Assembly: GCA_030789695.1 (NCBI GenBank)
Contig: CM061142.1
Location: forward strand, 277,195,043-277,259,042
DNA: 64,000 nt
Direction of reading: 5' to 3'
Source of the DNA: Scilla litardierei
Taxonomy: Eukaryota; Streptophyta; Magnoliopsida; Asparagales; Asparagaceae
Shown here: positions 19,597 through 31,415 of the stretch, one piece after another
How positions within the stretch are numbered: position 1 is the stretch's first letter
Layout: each line of letters begins with the position of its first letter
Translations under genes and position numbers: made by a program
Notes under the pieces: model-generated
What the model was told of the DNA's origin: nothing
The model's input: the letters and a program-made list of their open reading frames with translations, nothing else
Databases searched by the model: none

Positions 19597-22500
19597 TTAG
19601 CCCTTATCTCTGAACTCCCAATTTGCAAACACGTCCACCTCTTCCGTTGTTTCCGGCTCCTGATCTCTCAAGGAAACCCTTACATCTGCCGAAATTTCCT
19701 CAAATAGGGTTGTTTTCACTTTCTTTATGTTTTCAAATATTCTTCTATTCCGTTCCCTCCAAAGGTGCCACACCATGGCAGAGAGAATTATTTTAGCCAA
19801 CCTGCTTAAGGCCTTTTTACCCCCAAAATGTTGAATATAGTACTCACCCACCTCTTGGAGATCCGAATCAAGCTGATCTCTTATATTTAGTTTTAACATA
19901 GCTCTCTTCATTATGTAGTTTGAGTATTCACAGGCAAAGAAAAGATGGCCAATATCTTCCACAATGTTGCCGTCACATAAGACGCAGTGTGTCGGAGTAT
20001 TCAGCCCACATCTACTGATCAACTCTCTAGTAAGTAGCTTACCTCTGAAAGCCCTGAGGAGGGTGATAGAAAATTTCGGAATGAGACCTGGATACCAGAC
20101 CAGATTCTTGAATTTGAAGATAGTGCCATGTACCCGAACACCCTCCCATGCCTCCCTAAACCGAAAATCTTTCCCCCCACCTGTAGAAGCTGTAATATTC
20201 CCAGCCGCCGAAGACTGGTGTGGGGCCGAAGTTTGATTGCCATGTCCGAAAATTGCAGCCTCCCGTGGTCCCGAGTTCAGATTTGATAGGCCCGTGGGTA
20301 TGCTGACATTTCACACAGGAGCAACCCAGGACCACCCATCGGATCCATTAGTCAAAGCCACCTGGGAGAGATGCGGCTTGATGAGGATAAGATCTGCATC
20401 GTCTCTCCACCTCCCATGCTCCCAGTATTCATTAACAGTCTTCATTGAGGCACCATGCGGTACAGCAACAATATCTTTTAGAGGCCCACAATTAAGCCAG
20501 TAGTCATGCCAGAAGAGAGTGGAACGCCCATTTCTCACAATTCGCCTGATCAGTTTTTGGGAGATTCTTCGACTTTTCAACATATGCTTCCAAGTTCCTG
20601 ATTGCACTACCACACCATTAGCCGCAAAGAACCCACCCGTCTCTCCATATTTATCCCGCATTAATCTTGCCCAGAGACCAGTAGATGTAAGAAATCGCCA
20701 TGATAGTCTAATGCCCGATGCCAAATTAAGATCTTCTAGTAATCGGAGGCCGACCCCTCCCTCTGCTTTGGGTGTACATATATCCTCCCACGCCCAAGCC
20801 CGTGAAGAACCCATGATGAAGCGCCTGCAAAGAGAGGAAATTGTACGGACGACGGATAAAGGCATACGGTAAGCTTGCATCCAAAACGTAACCATTTCAT
20901 AGATAACTGTCCTGACGAGCTCAATCCTCCCTGAGATAGAAAGCATTGAGGTCGACCATCCCATCAGCCTCTTCCTGCATTTATCCACCAATCTGGAGTA
21001 CATAGGTGATTTAGGATACTTCGATGATAAAGGCAGGCCCAGATATGTGGTAATAGTGGATGATAATTTGATGCCCAAATAGTCCGCCAACTCATTCTTA
21101 TTTGTAACCCCTTTACTGAACAGGGCACTACTCTTGTCCCAATTGACATGAAGGCCAGTATATTCATTAAAATCATTCAGTATGGGATTTGATGCCAATG
21201 AATGATTTCTTACTTGCTCTGCAGAAAACCGGTAGATCATCAGCGAATAGCAGGTGGGAAATGGTTCCTGACCGCCTCATAGGTTGAATAGAACCCCTAC
21301 CCAAGGCCTTAGAAACCAGGATGGAGAAGGCTTCCATAACAATTACAAACAAATATGGTGAGAGGGGATCACCCTATCTTATGCCACGGTTGCCATCAAA
21401 ATATCCCACAGGCGAGCCATTTATCATAATAGAAAAAGTAGGTGTGGATATACACTCTATGATCCACCCAATAAATGTTGTGGGGAAACCCATCTGCTTC
21501 AGGAAGTACAATGCAAAGTACCGATTTACACTATCAAATGCCTTTCTCAAATCTAGCTTTAAACAAGCCCGCCCTCCCATAGGATTACCAAAATCCCGTA
21601 TCTGTTCATGGGCTATCAGAGTACAATCCGATAACAACCTCCCTTTTAGAAATGCAGCTTGATTCAGAGAAATCAGTTCATGAATCACCTCCTTCAGCCT
21701 ATTGCAGATAATTTTGCTAATGATCTTATACAAGAAATTGCAACAGGCAATAGGCCTATAATCCCCAAGAAACGAAGCATTTGAATTCTTAGGAATAAGT
21801 GTCAAATTAGTGTGGTTTACCTCCCGAAGAAGGGTACCAGATCTGAAAAAGTCCTTCACTGCAACCAATATATCCTCGCCCATAACATTCCAGTAATGTT
21901 GGAAGAAATGTCCATTGAAACTGTCTGGTCCAGGGGCCTTATCAGGTCCAATCTGATAAACCGCCCTCTTGACCTCCTCATCAGATATTCTCCTAATCAG
22001 CCAGGAAGAAGCATCCTCCGTAAGAATGCGCTTAGGAGTTAGAGTTTGAAATGTGCTCTCATAATGACTCTGATTATATAATCCAACATAGTAAGCAATC
22101 GCCTCCTTCTTAAGATCTTCATGTGAATTATTCTGGCCACCAAGAGCATCCACGAGGTGACTCAAATTGTTGTGATTTTGCATTGATTTCATGGAATTAT
22201 AAAAGAACTTTGTATAGTGATCTCCCAGGGTCAACCACTCTTGGCGGCTTTTTGGCGATACATTTCCTCCTCCAGGCTCATAGCATTGGCCAATGCCTTT
22301 AATCCAGATTGCTCAAGGGCTTGGAGTGAAAAATCAAATTGGAGATTTGGATTCCTGCGAATTGATTCCAAATGGTTGCGGCATGTGGAAACCAGCTTAG
22401 AAGCATTATAAGATATTGACCAGCTACGAATTATTGGCTTCAATCTCTTCAATTTTTGGCACACTCGGAACATTGGAGTGCCATGTACATAGCCCCCCCA

Positions 22501-22797
22501 GCTTTCCTCAATAATATCCCATAGACCTGGGCATTTGGTCCAGTAATTAAAAAACTTGAAGGGTTTAGGATCGGAGGGTACCTGGGGATGTAGACGAATA
22601 ACCATTGGGGAGTGGTCACTTGTGTGCGGGTCCAGGTATTCCATAAAAGAACCAGGAAGTTGGTCCAGCCATCTGCTACTAACGAAAACCTGATCTAGCC
22701 GCGCCGAAATCCGCCCAATTCCGACCCTATTATTGCACCAACTCATCTTGCTCCCTGTACTTTTAAGCTCCATGAGCCTACAGGTACCAATACAATC
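19597..22797 (-). pseudogene. LINE ORF2 remains: endonuclease end, reverse transcriptase, zf-RVT
   Basis: Starts inside the endonuclease (RISARLDQVFVS, then SDHSPMVIRL, the family's C-terminal EN box). The RT follows: IGPDKAPGPDSFNGHFFQ, LIPKNSNA..DYRPIACCN, LISLNQAAFLKGR, LKLDLRKAFDSVN, a stop at 21374-21376 just before GDPLSPYLF, then the catalytic FADD box (HLLFADD, about 21230-21250). After another shift comes thumb/connection sequence (20311-21240). Last is the zf-RVT with CVLCDGN, HLFFAC and WHLWRERNRRIF. At least one stop and several frame changes make it inactive. It is the only reverse transcriptase core in the window. Confidence 0.88.
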
Positions 22798-23360
22798 AGT
22801 TATATATATATATCAGTTCTATGTTCATCGTGCTCACATTTCAAAATCTTTGTATAAACCTATTTTCATTTGCAAAACAATCGCTACCTCACACTACTCT
22901 TCATTCCTTCGTCTAGCTCTTTTTCCAAGTTGTAATTTTCTACCATCTGCTCACGTTTTCTACATATTTTTATAAGTATAAAAGTATACGATACCGTATT
23001 TTACACGTAATTCTTCTTTCATCTATTTAATTATTTTGAGCAATATTTTTGCCACACCCAACTAGCTATCTCTTTATCTCGCCTTATTTGAACTCGTTCC
23101 TTCCGATCGTATTCCGGTACACTTTTGGTTTCGGCTTCCTTTCTGTTAGGATATTAGAGCTTATCGTTGCTTGTTTCAACTCTAGTTTAGTAGTGGACCC
23201 ATTAGTTTTGTGATGTCGACGTGGTGCATGTATATAGGTAGAGTGTGTGGACTTGTATGAGTGTGCTACCCTTAAGACTTTAATGATTGCCTCTTGTGTC
23301 ATGTACGTATAGGCATGGAGTTGTAGGAATGATGGAATTCACATGTGAGTTGATAGCGTC

Positions 23361-23442
23361 ATAGCTAGTAATTCCTTAGACTTAGTTTCATATTATAGTA
23401 TATAGCTAGTAATTCCTTAGACTTAGTTTCATATTATAGTAT
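23361..23442. repeat. 41-bp tandem duplication
   Basis: The unit ATAGCTAGTAATTCCTTAGA... occurs twice head to tail with period 41 and essentially no differences, so it is recent. Confidence 0.85.
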
Positions 23443-24396
23443 AGCTTATCTTTGGCTGCATGTGATTGTATCAAAACTTTTATTTTCTTTTAAACCAAAT
23501 CTTTAAAGTTTTTTTGAAACTAGCTCACAAGATCACAACCTCATATCTCCCCTCATCCAATACTACAACCCCACACGTTTTTCCCACATGTTTTTAAAAC
23601 ATTCTCTTCTTCTCTTTTTCTCTTCGGAGTGTTAATTTTTTTTATTGTTATGATATTGCTAGTGATAGCCATTATTGTTATAGGGTTACGTTTGCGGGTA
23701 GGCTTAGAGGGAGATGAGATAAGTTGTACAGGTGGATAGTTGATTTTGGACCACAAAGATATTAGATTAGATTTCTTTTGGATGAAAAGAATGAGGTGTC
23801 TAAGTCTTATTAATGATACCAATGTGTGGCGGACTCAATGGAAAATTCTGGTTGGACGAAATTATATACATGGGGATGAGAACTTATTAGAACTGAAACT
23901 TGGATGAGTGGTAGATAGGAGTAGCTAGGAAGGTATAGTATGAGTTAGGGTGAACATGAGAATGAGTAGAGCATTTATGGCATCAAGACCTAATTGTTAG
24001 GTTGGCGTGAGAAGACGTTGGAAGTAACACGACGTATTGAGATGAATGGAATGTGATGTAGATGGATTTAATAGGATTAGGAGATTAGATGGTAGATGTG
24101 GCTTGATGGTTCATTGATTATGGAGAATAGATTTATGAGTCGATATGATGGAGAATATATTGGGGACGTAATGATTGTTGATTTGTTAACAGTAATGTGG
24201 ATTTATAGTTAAGTGCTAGGGTGTGATTCTAGTTGTAGCATTAGCCAGTGGAGAGACGGGTTATGATGGATTATTTAAGGAACGTTGTTTGAAGTTATAG
24301 GATTAGCGATCATTATGTGTAGATATGGGAGTTGCAGGAATAGTGTATATAGATATTATTATTATTATAAGTGATTCCGAGGGCAAAATCATTTTT

Positions 24397-24409
24397 AAGG
24401 TGGGTAGAA
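24397..24409 (+). promoter_or_regulatory. Polypurine tract of F
   Basis: AAGGTGGGTAGAA directly before TGTAACGG, the expected plus-strand primer for LTR retrotransposon synthesis. It fixes the plus orientation of F. Confidence 0.7.
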
Positions 24410-27400
24410 TGTAACGGCCGCTTTCCAGCCGTTCGTATTTTCTACGCGTACGACTCGTATCGTGTGCGTATTTTATTTGGCCTCTTCTTGGATCCAGACT
24501 ATATGATGAGATATGTCGTTGTGACCGTATGGTAGAGTAGTTATTTGTGGGATTTTTAGTGAATGTCATTTCACGGGTCGTTCTCCCACAAATCGAGTTT
24601 GATTGCTGAGTCGTCATAGCTTTAGACTTGGTTGCCGGATCTTTTATTTTTTTGTTCGTTTTGTAGACCAAATGCACGATTGACCACTGTATCCCTGAGC
24701 CTCTCTTCGTCACGATCGTCTCGATATTTTTTCATAATTTTCTGACACTCCAAGCCCACCCAAATCGCTAATCAAAATTCAAGTCCATTAAGCCCAATTA
24801 ATTTCGAAATTCAAACGCTAATCAATTCTCATGGGAAATCCTTACATATCATGATAGGATTTCATGCGACTAACCTCACTCCAGTTTTCCCTTCCTTGCA
24901 CACCCCCTCTCTCACTCTCTCTCCTAGTCACCCAAACCTACACCCCATTTTATACACACTTTAGCAAAACTTTCATGTTTTAAAACAACCCAAACCGCAA
25001 GGGCCTGGGTATGCGATTTTCTCAGCCGCCACTTCTTCTTCTTCTTCCCTCACACATGCATCTTCTTCGGCCACCCTTCCTGGAGCTCTGGCGACTCCTT
25101 CTCCTCTTCCTCTATCCTCTCTCACTCCTTAAAACCCATTGAAAGCTCTCAAGAAACCCCTATGGCCATACAAATGACAACCCAGCCACCCAACCCATTT
25201 TTCCGGCCACCACAGCCACCGCCGACGAGCCACCGCCCTCCCCTAACCTCCAGCAACATTCCCTCCTCCTTCCTCCTTCCTCTCTCCTCTCTCTCAACCC
25301 TTAAAACACCCTAGAAACCCCCATAAACACCCCCTAGGCCGGATTTTGACAGCATCAGCACCTCACTGGAAAACGGCCGGCCGTCGCCCTCCGGCCACCC
25401 CCTCCGGTGAACTCCTCCTCCCTCGAACTCCCCTCGAGTCCTCCTATCATCTGCAACTCTCCTTCCCCTTTCCGCTACTCTCTATCTCCCTCAAAACACT
25501 TTCAAACACAACCCAAATGATAGTTTTGACAGTGCGCCATCGCCGGAAAAACGTCGTGCCCGACCACCTCCGGCCACCGCCGTCGACCACCTTACCACCG
25601 TTGGACTCCTATCGAACCACTCTATCATCTGCAACTTCCCATTTCCTCTTTCCTTATCTCTAGCTCCTCGAAAACCCGTTGAAACCAAGCCATAGGGGCT
25701 ATTTTTGACAGATCTGTGCACTGGTTTTCAAACGCCATGCACGGCCACCTTAGACCACTTCCGACGACCACTCCACCACCGTTGGATTTATCTTGAAGTC
25801 CTTTAACTACTGCAATTTTCCTTTGACTCTTTTCATTGTTGTTTTTCTGCTGAGACGCGCGACAACGACCGTTGCACGAATATGTACTCTTCGTCTTCTC
25901 ACGGCCGCCCACCGCCGTACGCTCACGCTGTCGGTCATCCACCAGGCCGAGCAACCCCCACTGACCTACTTCAGTCACCGACAGCCCCATTGGACCCTTG
26001 GAGTTTACGTGTGTCGCCGTACTCACGTTTTTTTACCCGACGTCACCGCCGTCGTGAAGATCCGTTGCGCTACCCGCAATAGGAGAGAGATCGCTATTTG
26101 CTCGCTGTTTTCATGCCTCCACCTCGCTATCCAGAGGTGTCCAGCTGTGCTACCCGTGGATGAGATGTTGCAGATGATGTCAATCCATCTCCGTTCAGAC
26201 CCGACATCCGCTTTTGAACGAAGTCAAAAGGTTAGACCTCTAACGCGTAGTAAGAACCCCAACCGTAGCAAAACAAAAAATTAAATCTAAAAACGTCTAA
26301 AATAACTAAATTTTATTTCATCACCTTTAAAACATTGCAAATATAAGACATCGACGAAGGACTGAATTTCTGTGCACATAGGATAGATCGTCGATTAGGC
26401 TGAACTAAATCGAAAACGTGACTTTGACTGCTAGGATAGCCCCGTTGAACCTAGAAATGAACTCTAATAGGAATGATGAAAATGTGTCCTGACACCGCCG
26501 TTGACCCCTTTCAGACGGATCCTCCATGACGCATCACTTCGACAGGACGCTCTGGACAGACGACGCTCTCTCTTCCGCAGGCAAGTGTTTACACTTGTAC
26601 TCTTACAGCCATGTTTAGGCCATCTCCTTCTTAGAATGTTAGAGTACATTTAAAGAGAACCGGACGTAAAATGATAGCGTCCGGGACCCCCCTTGACAGC
26701 TTAGACTTGACGACGAAGTCTAAGCGCAACAACAACAACTGACACCTTAGGACTTTTATATGTGTGCGTGCGTGTGGACCCCCTAGAACAACAACTGAAC
26801 AATGGAACCTTCAGAACTGGTCATATCTTGTCCTCTTTAGTTCATGCAGTATACCTTACGGGAAGTCTCGACGTCTCAACAAGGGAGTGAGCGTCCCGGC
26901 GGACCGTTCCTTTCGAGTATACCTTACGTGAAGTCTCGACGTCTCACCAGGGGAGTGAGCGTCTCAGTGGACCATTCCTTTCATGTATACCTTACGGGAA
27001 GTCTCTACGTCTCACCAGGGGAGCGAGCGTCCCGACAGACCGTTCCTTTTGTGTACACCTTACGGGAAGTCTCGGCGTCTCATCAGGGGAGTGAGTGCCC
27101 CGGTGGACCGTGGGGAGAGGCACTCACCAAGGGTGTGAGCGGTATTTGTACAGTCCAGTCTTGTCTTGTCTTGAGCACTTGGGGTGGGGTTGGGTTAACG
27201 GCCACCAGATAGAGAGTTTGGCCACTCTCTACGCTGCAGGCATGCACTCTCTTTGGTGTCACACTCACGTCTTGTTTTGGTTGTCCTATCCCGTCTAGCT
27301 TAGTCCCGTAGCTGGTAGTCATAACCCCTGCATGTTAATTAACAAGTAAAATGTTGCTTTTAATTATACACTTGCAGTGGAGTCTAACTCTTTCTTGTAT

Positions 27401-27849
27401 ATATTACCTGACGTACAGTTCCTTTTCTCTTGGGTGTTGTATGTCAGGTGTTGAGCCAGAGCACGTGGTCGAGCCGGATGTACCTGAGTACTTGGAGCCA
27501 GAGGACGATGACCCGGAGCACGTTCCTGACGAGGACCAGACCTAGAGGTCTTTTCCATCGCTGCCTTTCAGAGGTTACTACTTTTAGCTTACTCTCTTTA
27601 TGTAGTTTGTTGCCATGCTTAGGCTTCTCTTTTTAGACTTTTGTACTCGCTGGATATTATCTCTTTATATTAATGAATGCAACTTTCTTTCTGTACTTTC
27701 TGTTGTTTCGAATTTTATAAATGCAAGAACATGTGAAAATTTTAAAATGGTACCCTTACAGACGCTTGTTGGGTCCGAGCTTCACAGCTCTGGTCCAAGC
27801 GGGCCTTAGTCACGTTTCACTTCCATCATTTTGGAAGCGGGGCGTGACA
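24410..27849 (+). repeat. F 3' LTR
   Basis: 3440 bp, TG...CA, aligned along its length with 15005-18482. It carries the same ~180-bp and ~66-bp internal repeats, with four fuller 66-bp units (26848-27115). Many scattered differences from the 5' LTR show the insertion is not recent. Confidence 0.85.
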
Positions 27850-27854
27850 TTAGG

Positions 27855-28968
27855 GCTGCCGTGGATCCTTGTGGAGATGGCGGGATGGATGTAAAGATCA
27901 TGGAGATTGTGGCAACGGCAGTTGTGTGGTCAATGGGCTGTTTTACGCGATGGAGGGAGATGGGCGATGCGGCTGGTGGTTTAGGGGTGTCGGCCTAATG
28001 GTGGAGGGATGGTCGACGGTGGGAATAGGTTGAGGGTGCAACTATTTGGGTTTTTCGGCGGCTTAAAGGGAAAGCAACAGTAAATGGAGATGGGGAGATG
28101 TGTTGCGCGACTGAGGTAAGGCTGGCAATGGGAGGAAGAGCAGGCCGTGGCCTGGGAGCATGGGCCAGAGCTCAAGGTGGCTGGCTGGAGGTAATTAGGG
28201 AGGAGAAAAGATAGTTTTATATGTGCGGTAGCCTATAGGGCTGATCGGCAGTTCGCCGGCGGCACGAGGAGGTCTGGCCAGAGGTGGTGGAGCGAGGGGA
28301 GGTCCAGTGATGGTCGGCTGTCGAGAGGTGCGTGGGTTGTTGTAAATGGCGGTTGCAATTGAGTTCCCTTGCGTGAAGGGGAGGTAACTTAGGGTTATTG
28401 CTATAGGGTATAGAAAGGGTAGAATTAAGGGAAAAGTGGGAGAGAGAACGTGAGAGGGAAGGGTAGAATTAGTTTAATAGTGGGTGGCGGGTAGCTAGAG
28501 AAATGTTAACATATGAAACGTAGAATAGCCTATGGATTTAATTAAAATGTTTAATTAGGGGTTGAATTGGAGATTAGATAGGGTAATGACAAGTTGAAAG
28601 TGATTAGCATGAAAGGCCAACTAGACGTTGTCCGAAAAATATAATAAAAATATCGGAACGACCGTGTCGACGAGAGAATCGAGAGTAAGAAGGTTGGTCA
28701 TGGGCTAGGATCATGGAAAACGAAACTAAAAATAAAAAGGCCTAACGACGAAGGTGGAAGCTACGACACCTCTTCAAACAAAGTTATTTTGTGGGAGAAC
28801 GACCCGTGAAATGACATTCCAAAATAATTCCACAAATAAATACTTTCTCAGAGGGTCACAATGACATATCACATCATACGATTCGGATACAAGAAGAGGT
28901 CAAAATAAATACGCGTACGAACAAACGTATGCGCACGAAAAACGTACGATCGAAAAGCGACCGTGACA
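27855..28968 (-). repeat. LTR of element E, right part
   Basis: Continues the E LTR after F. Its end, read on the minus strand, gives TGTCACGGTCGCTTTTCGATC and then segments parallel to the F LTR start (TATTT..GACCTCTTCTTGTATCCG; ACGGGTCGTTCTCCCACAAA). The plus-strand end CCGTGACA is at 28968. Confidence 0.75.
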
Positions 28969-31415
28969 TCATGATGACACTTTCGGTGCCTGCTCATCCT
29001 TTCCTGAGCCTATTGTCGTTGTAGCTCTGCAACAGTATAGGAGATCTCGACCCCACGTCGAGGGTTCTAGCAGTGCTCCTCCTCCCCCACCTCGACCCCA
29101 TTCCGAGAAGCTAGCTCGCTTGGAGGAGGAGTTTAGATCCTTTAGAGACTACATGACCAGTACCCTGGCTTAGGTCAGAGCCACCCTCTCTGACTTCTGC
29201 ACTTCTTTCGATGGCCTGGCTCTTACTGTGGTGACACTCCAGTCACAGTTCGACCAGGTCTACCAGTACCATTATAGTCAGGGTCACTACCCCCGCCATT
29301 GTACCTCATCTCCTCCATGTCTGCATTACACCCCACCCATCTCATCCCCCTCAGACTGCTCAGACACCTGCATCCACTTCCACTCCCGCAGATATTCCCT
29401 CACTTCATGTATCAATCCCACCCCACCCATCCCTGGGGCCCGAGGACCCATCTGCCGTCACACCACATCTCCTCACACCACCAACATCTCCACAGCTCGA
29501 CCCAGAGCTCGAGCATGTTCTTCCCCCCACCTTCACCTCACCCCGACCACGTTATCTCACACACCAACCCTATACCCATCACTGAGTCCGATCCCATTCC
29601 ATTACCTACACATCCCTTCCATCTCATCCTACTTCCCCACCACATGATGGCAACATCCTCCTCCTCTCATCGTCCTCCGACGACAATTGGACTACCCCAT
29701 CTCCACCTCCACTCACACCCACCAAATCTGAGCTTGTCCATACCACTCCTTCCCCACCACACGTCGACACGGTTGCTGAGCACTCAGCTGATCGGGTCGT
29801 CCCATCCACTCCACCCACCACACCCACCCACCCACCACCTGACGGTGGTTCAGCCTGATAGGAGCACCGCACATTTTTGGCCCCCCCCATCATTTTGCCC
29901 ATGTATAGCACACTTGCATCATTTTAGGGCAGGGTTTTACACTGCTTGGGGGATGCTCCTGGGTCTCCTTCCCCAAATCTTATTTGTCCTCACGTTTGTT
30001 TTTTGTGTTTTATTCGCGCTGAGGACAACGCTTGGTTTAGCTTGGGGGAGGAGCTCTTTCGCGCTTATTTCCTCTTTCTCCCTCTTATTTCCTCATTTTT
30101 ATCGTTGTTTTCGCTTCATATTCAATTTTTCTTTCTCATTTTTCATCTTCTTTTCATTTTCATATGCATCACGTTTAAATTTAATATATGTGTCCAAAAA
30201 ATAAAAAAAAAATAAAAACTCCAAAAATATCTGCATTTGCATCATGCATCCTGCACCTACTTGCATGCATTTGTATATACTTGCATTCCCCTTGAGAATT
30301 TTTCGATAATGAGTTTTTATATGCGCTGAATCTTGATTTGAAATTCGTTTTCTGAAATTTATTGATCGATTTCCATGATGTCGATTTGAATATGTGAATA
30401 GTTTGTAGCCTAAACTCAAATCCCTAGCAATACCCTAGCTTTGGCCGTCCTCGCAACCCCTAAGAGAGGAGTAATTGAAACCGACCTAGATTGACACCTA
30501 GGAACCCCTCCTATGCGTGGACCCTAGAGCCGATAGTTGTGTATAATGATTTATAGTCCCTCGAGACTTGGATAGCCACACTTCACCTAGTACTGAGGAT
30601 TGAATCTACCTAGTTCACCCCATGATTTTCAAAAAAAACCAAAAGAAAAAATTTGTGAAGAGAAAAAGTAATACGCACCGTTCCCCAAGCGAAGCTGAGT
30701 AATCGAATCCCCACGATAGTAACCGTCGGGGCCTCGTGTAAAAAGGCCTAGCTTAGGGGAGTGTGCATAAATAAGAATTTCATTTGGGTTGAGTTAGTAA
30801 GTCTGAGGGGTCCTTCTTGGCCCAGTGCCTTGAGGTCGTCTGATCTGGGAGTCACCGATCCAACGCTCCTTACACAACCCAAGTGAAAATCCCAAAACAA
30901 AGAAAAAAAATAAATATGTGTGTGTGTGCGTGTGTGTGTGTGTGTAGAATTCCTTTTTGTGTATACGTTGTATATATAAAATCATGGATAAATTTGGCAA
31001 TTTCTTAAATCAAGGAACAGTGTCGTGTCGTGAGCACCACTTCCTTGATCGACCGATATCCCATTATCCCATACTTATCCCATCTTCGACCATTGTATAG
31101 CTTAAGTTCCTACACGATCAATCTTAGCTCGGGTAAGAGGAAATGTCTTAAAATTCGAGTATGGCAGTCGCCTAGTGTATTGCTTGGCGATTTGAGTAGG
31201 AATGACGTCCAAGAAACATATTCTAATCGACGAAAATATTTTCGAGCATTTTGGTTTCTCAAATTCGAATTTTTATTTCACCCACGTATATATTCACCGG
31301 TTTTAAAAAATTCTCGAAGCTCCATTGCATCATTTGCATGTTTAACTGCATTCCTCCGATCTACGCTCTCTTTTGCCTTCCTTGAGGATAAGGATGAGTT
31401 TAGCTTGTGGGATTT
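28969..31415 (+). mobile_element. Element H: 3' interior of an Athila-like gypsy element
   Basis: The first 300 bp encode a coiled-coil segment (EKLARLEEEFRSFRDYM, one stop near 29171) followed by a Pro/Ser/Thr-rich tail broken by shifts to about 29880. Then comes the string GAGGACAACGCTTGGTTTAG followed by CTTGGGGGAGGAG (30022-30056), typical of Athila-type elements. A second such tract (31384-31415) abuts the 3' LTR. The rest is noncoding (ORFs there are low-complexity), including a GT microsatellite at 30916-30945. Elements upstream of the coil were displaced by E and are not visible. Confidence 0.55.
30916..30945. repeat. (GT)n microsatellite
   Basis: About 30 bases of TG repeats with one C interruption. 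Confidence 0.9.

Larger units (their letters stand above)
19388..22799 (-). mobile_element. LINE-M: 5'-truncated L1-type LINE inserted in F
   Basis: About 3.4 kb with ORF2 from the end of the endonuclease to the zf-RVT, then a 3' UTR with AATAAA and the shared GGCACAAGCGCCGTCAC segment (plus strand, about 19536-19552), and the TA tail. The E copy shows the empty site (ACTTCAA joined to TATATATCAGTTCTATGTTC), confirming both borders within a few bases. Family identical to LINE-R and LINE-L. Confidence 0.88.
22800..24409 (+). other. F interior, right part, noncoding
   Basis: 1.6 kb without a coding frame. It matches E (inverted) up to about 23340. It contains a 41-bp direct duplication at 23361-23442 and ends in the purine tract before the 3' LTR. 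Confidence 0.6.
15005..27849 (+). mobile_element. Element F: long-LTR, coding-free retrotransposon (LARD-like)
   Basis: Two direct LTRs of about 3.45 kb (15005-18482 and 24410-27849) start TGTAACGGCCGC and end GCGTGACA. Flanks are TTAAG (left) and TTAGG (right), a TSD with one mismatch. The interior is 5.9 kb, of which about 3.4 kb is an inserted LINE, leaving about 2.5 kb without any gag or pol frame. The interior is shared with E, so it is a conserved noncoding core, matching the definition of large retrotransposon derivatives. Strand is set by a purine tract before the right LTR. LTR ends and length suit a gypsy Del/Tekay-like parent, but no protein is present to prove it. Confidence 0.8.
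3717..28968 (-). mobile_element. Element E: long-LTR non-autonomous retrotransposon (heavily interrupted)
   Basis: E is the inverted relative of element F. Visible parts are interior at 3717-3813, 11195-11471 and 12003-13248, then the minus-strand 5' LTR at 13249-15004 and 27855-28968. It is interrupted by the CACTA element, an ndhB plastid insert and F. The LTR has proper ends: plus strand TGTCACGCC at 13249 and CCGTGACA ending at 28968. Its interior follows the F interior at recognisable similarity with no coding frame, so the two share a conserved noncoding core. The other LTR lies left of LINE-R or outside the window, so its TSD cannot be tested. Confidence 0.7.

Noticed and set aside
29228..30215. 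ORFs of 139 to 301 codons rich in His/Pro/Ser/Thr
   Set aside because: Low-complexity frames over the C-rich tail of the H coding remnant; the better-supported frame there is the broken coil plus Pro-rich tail.
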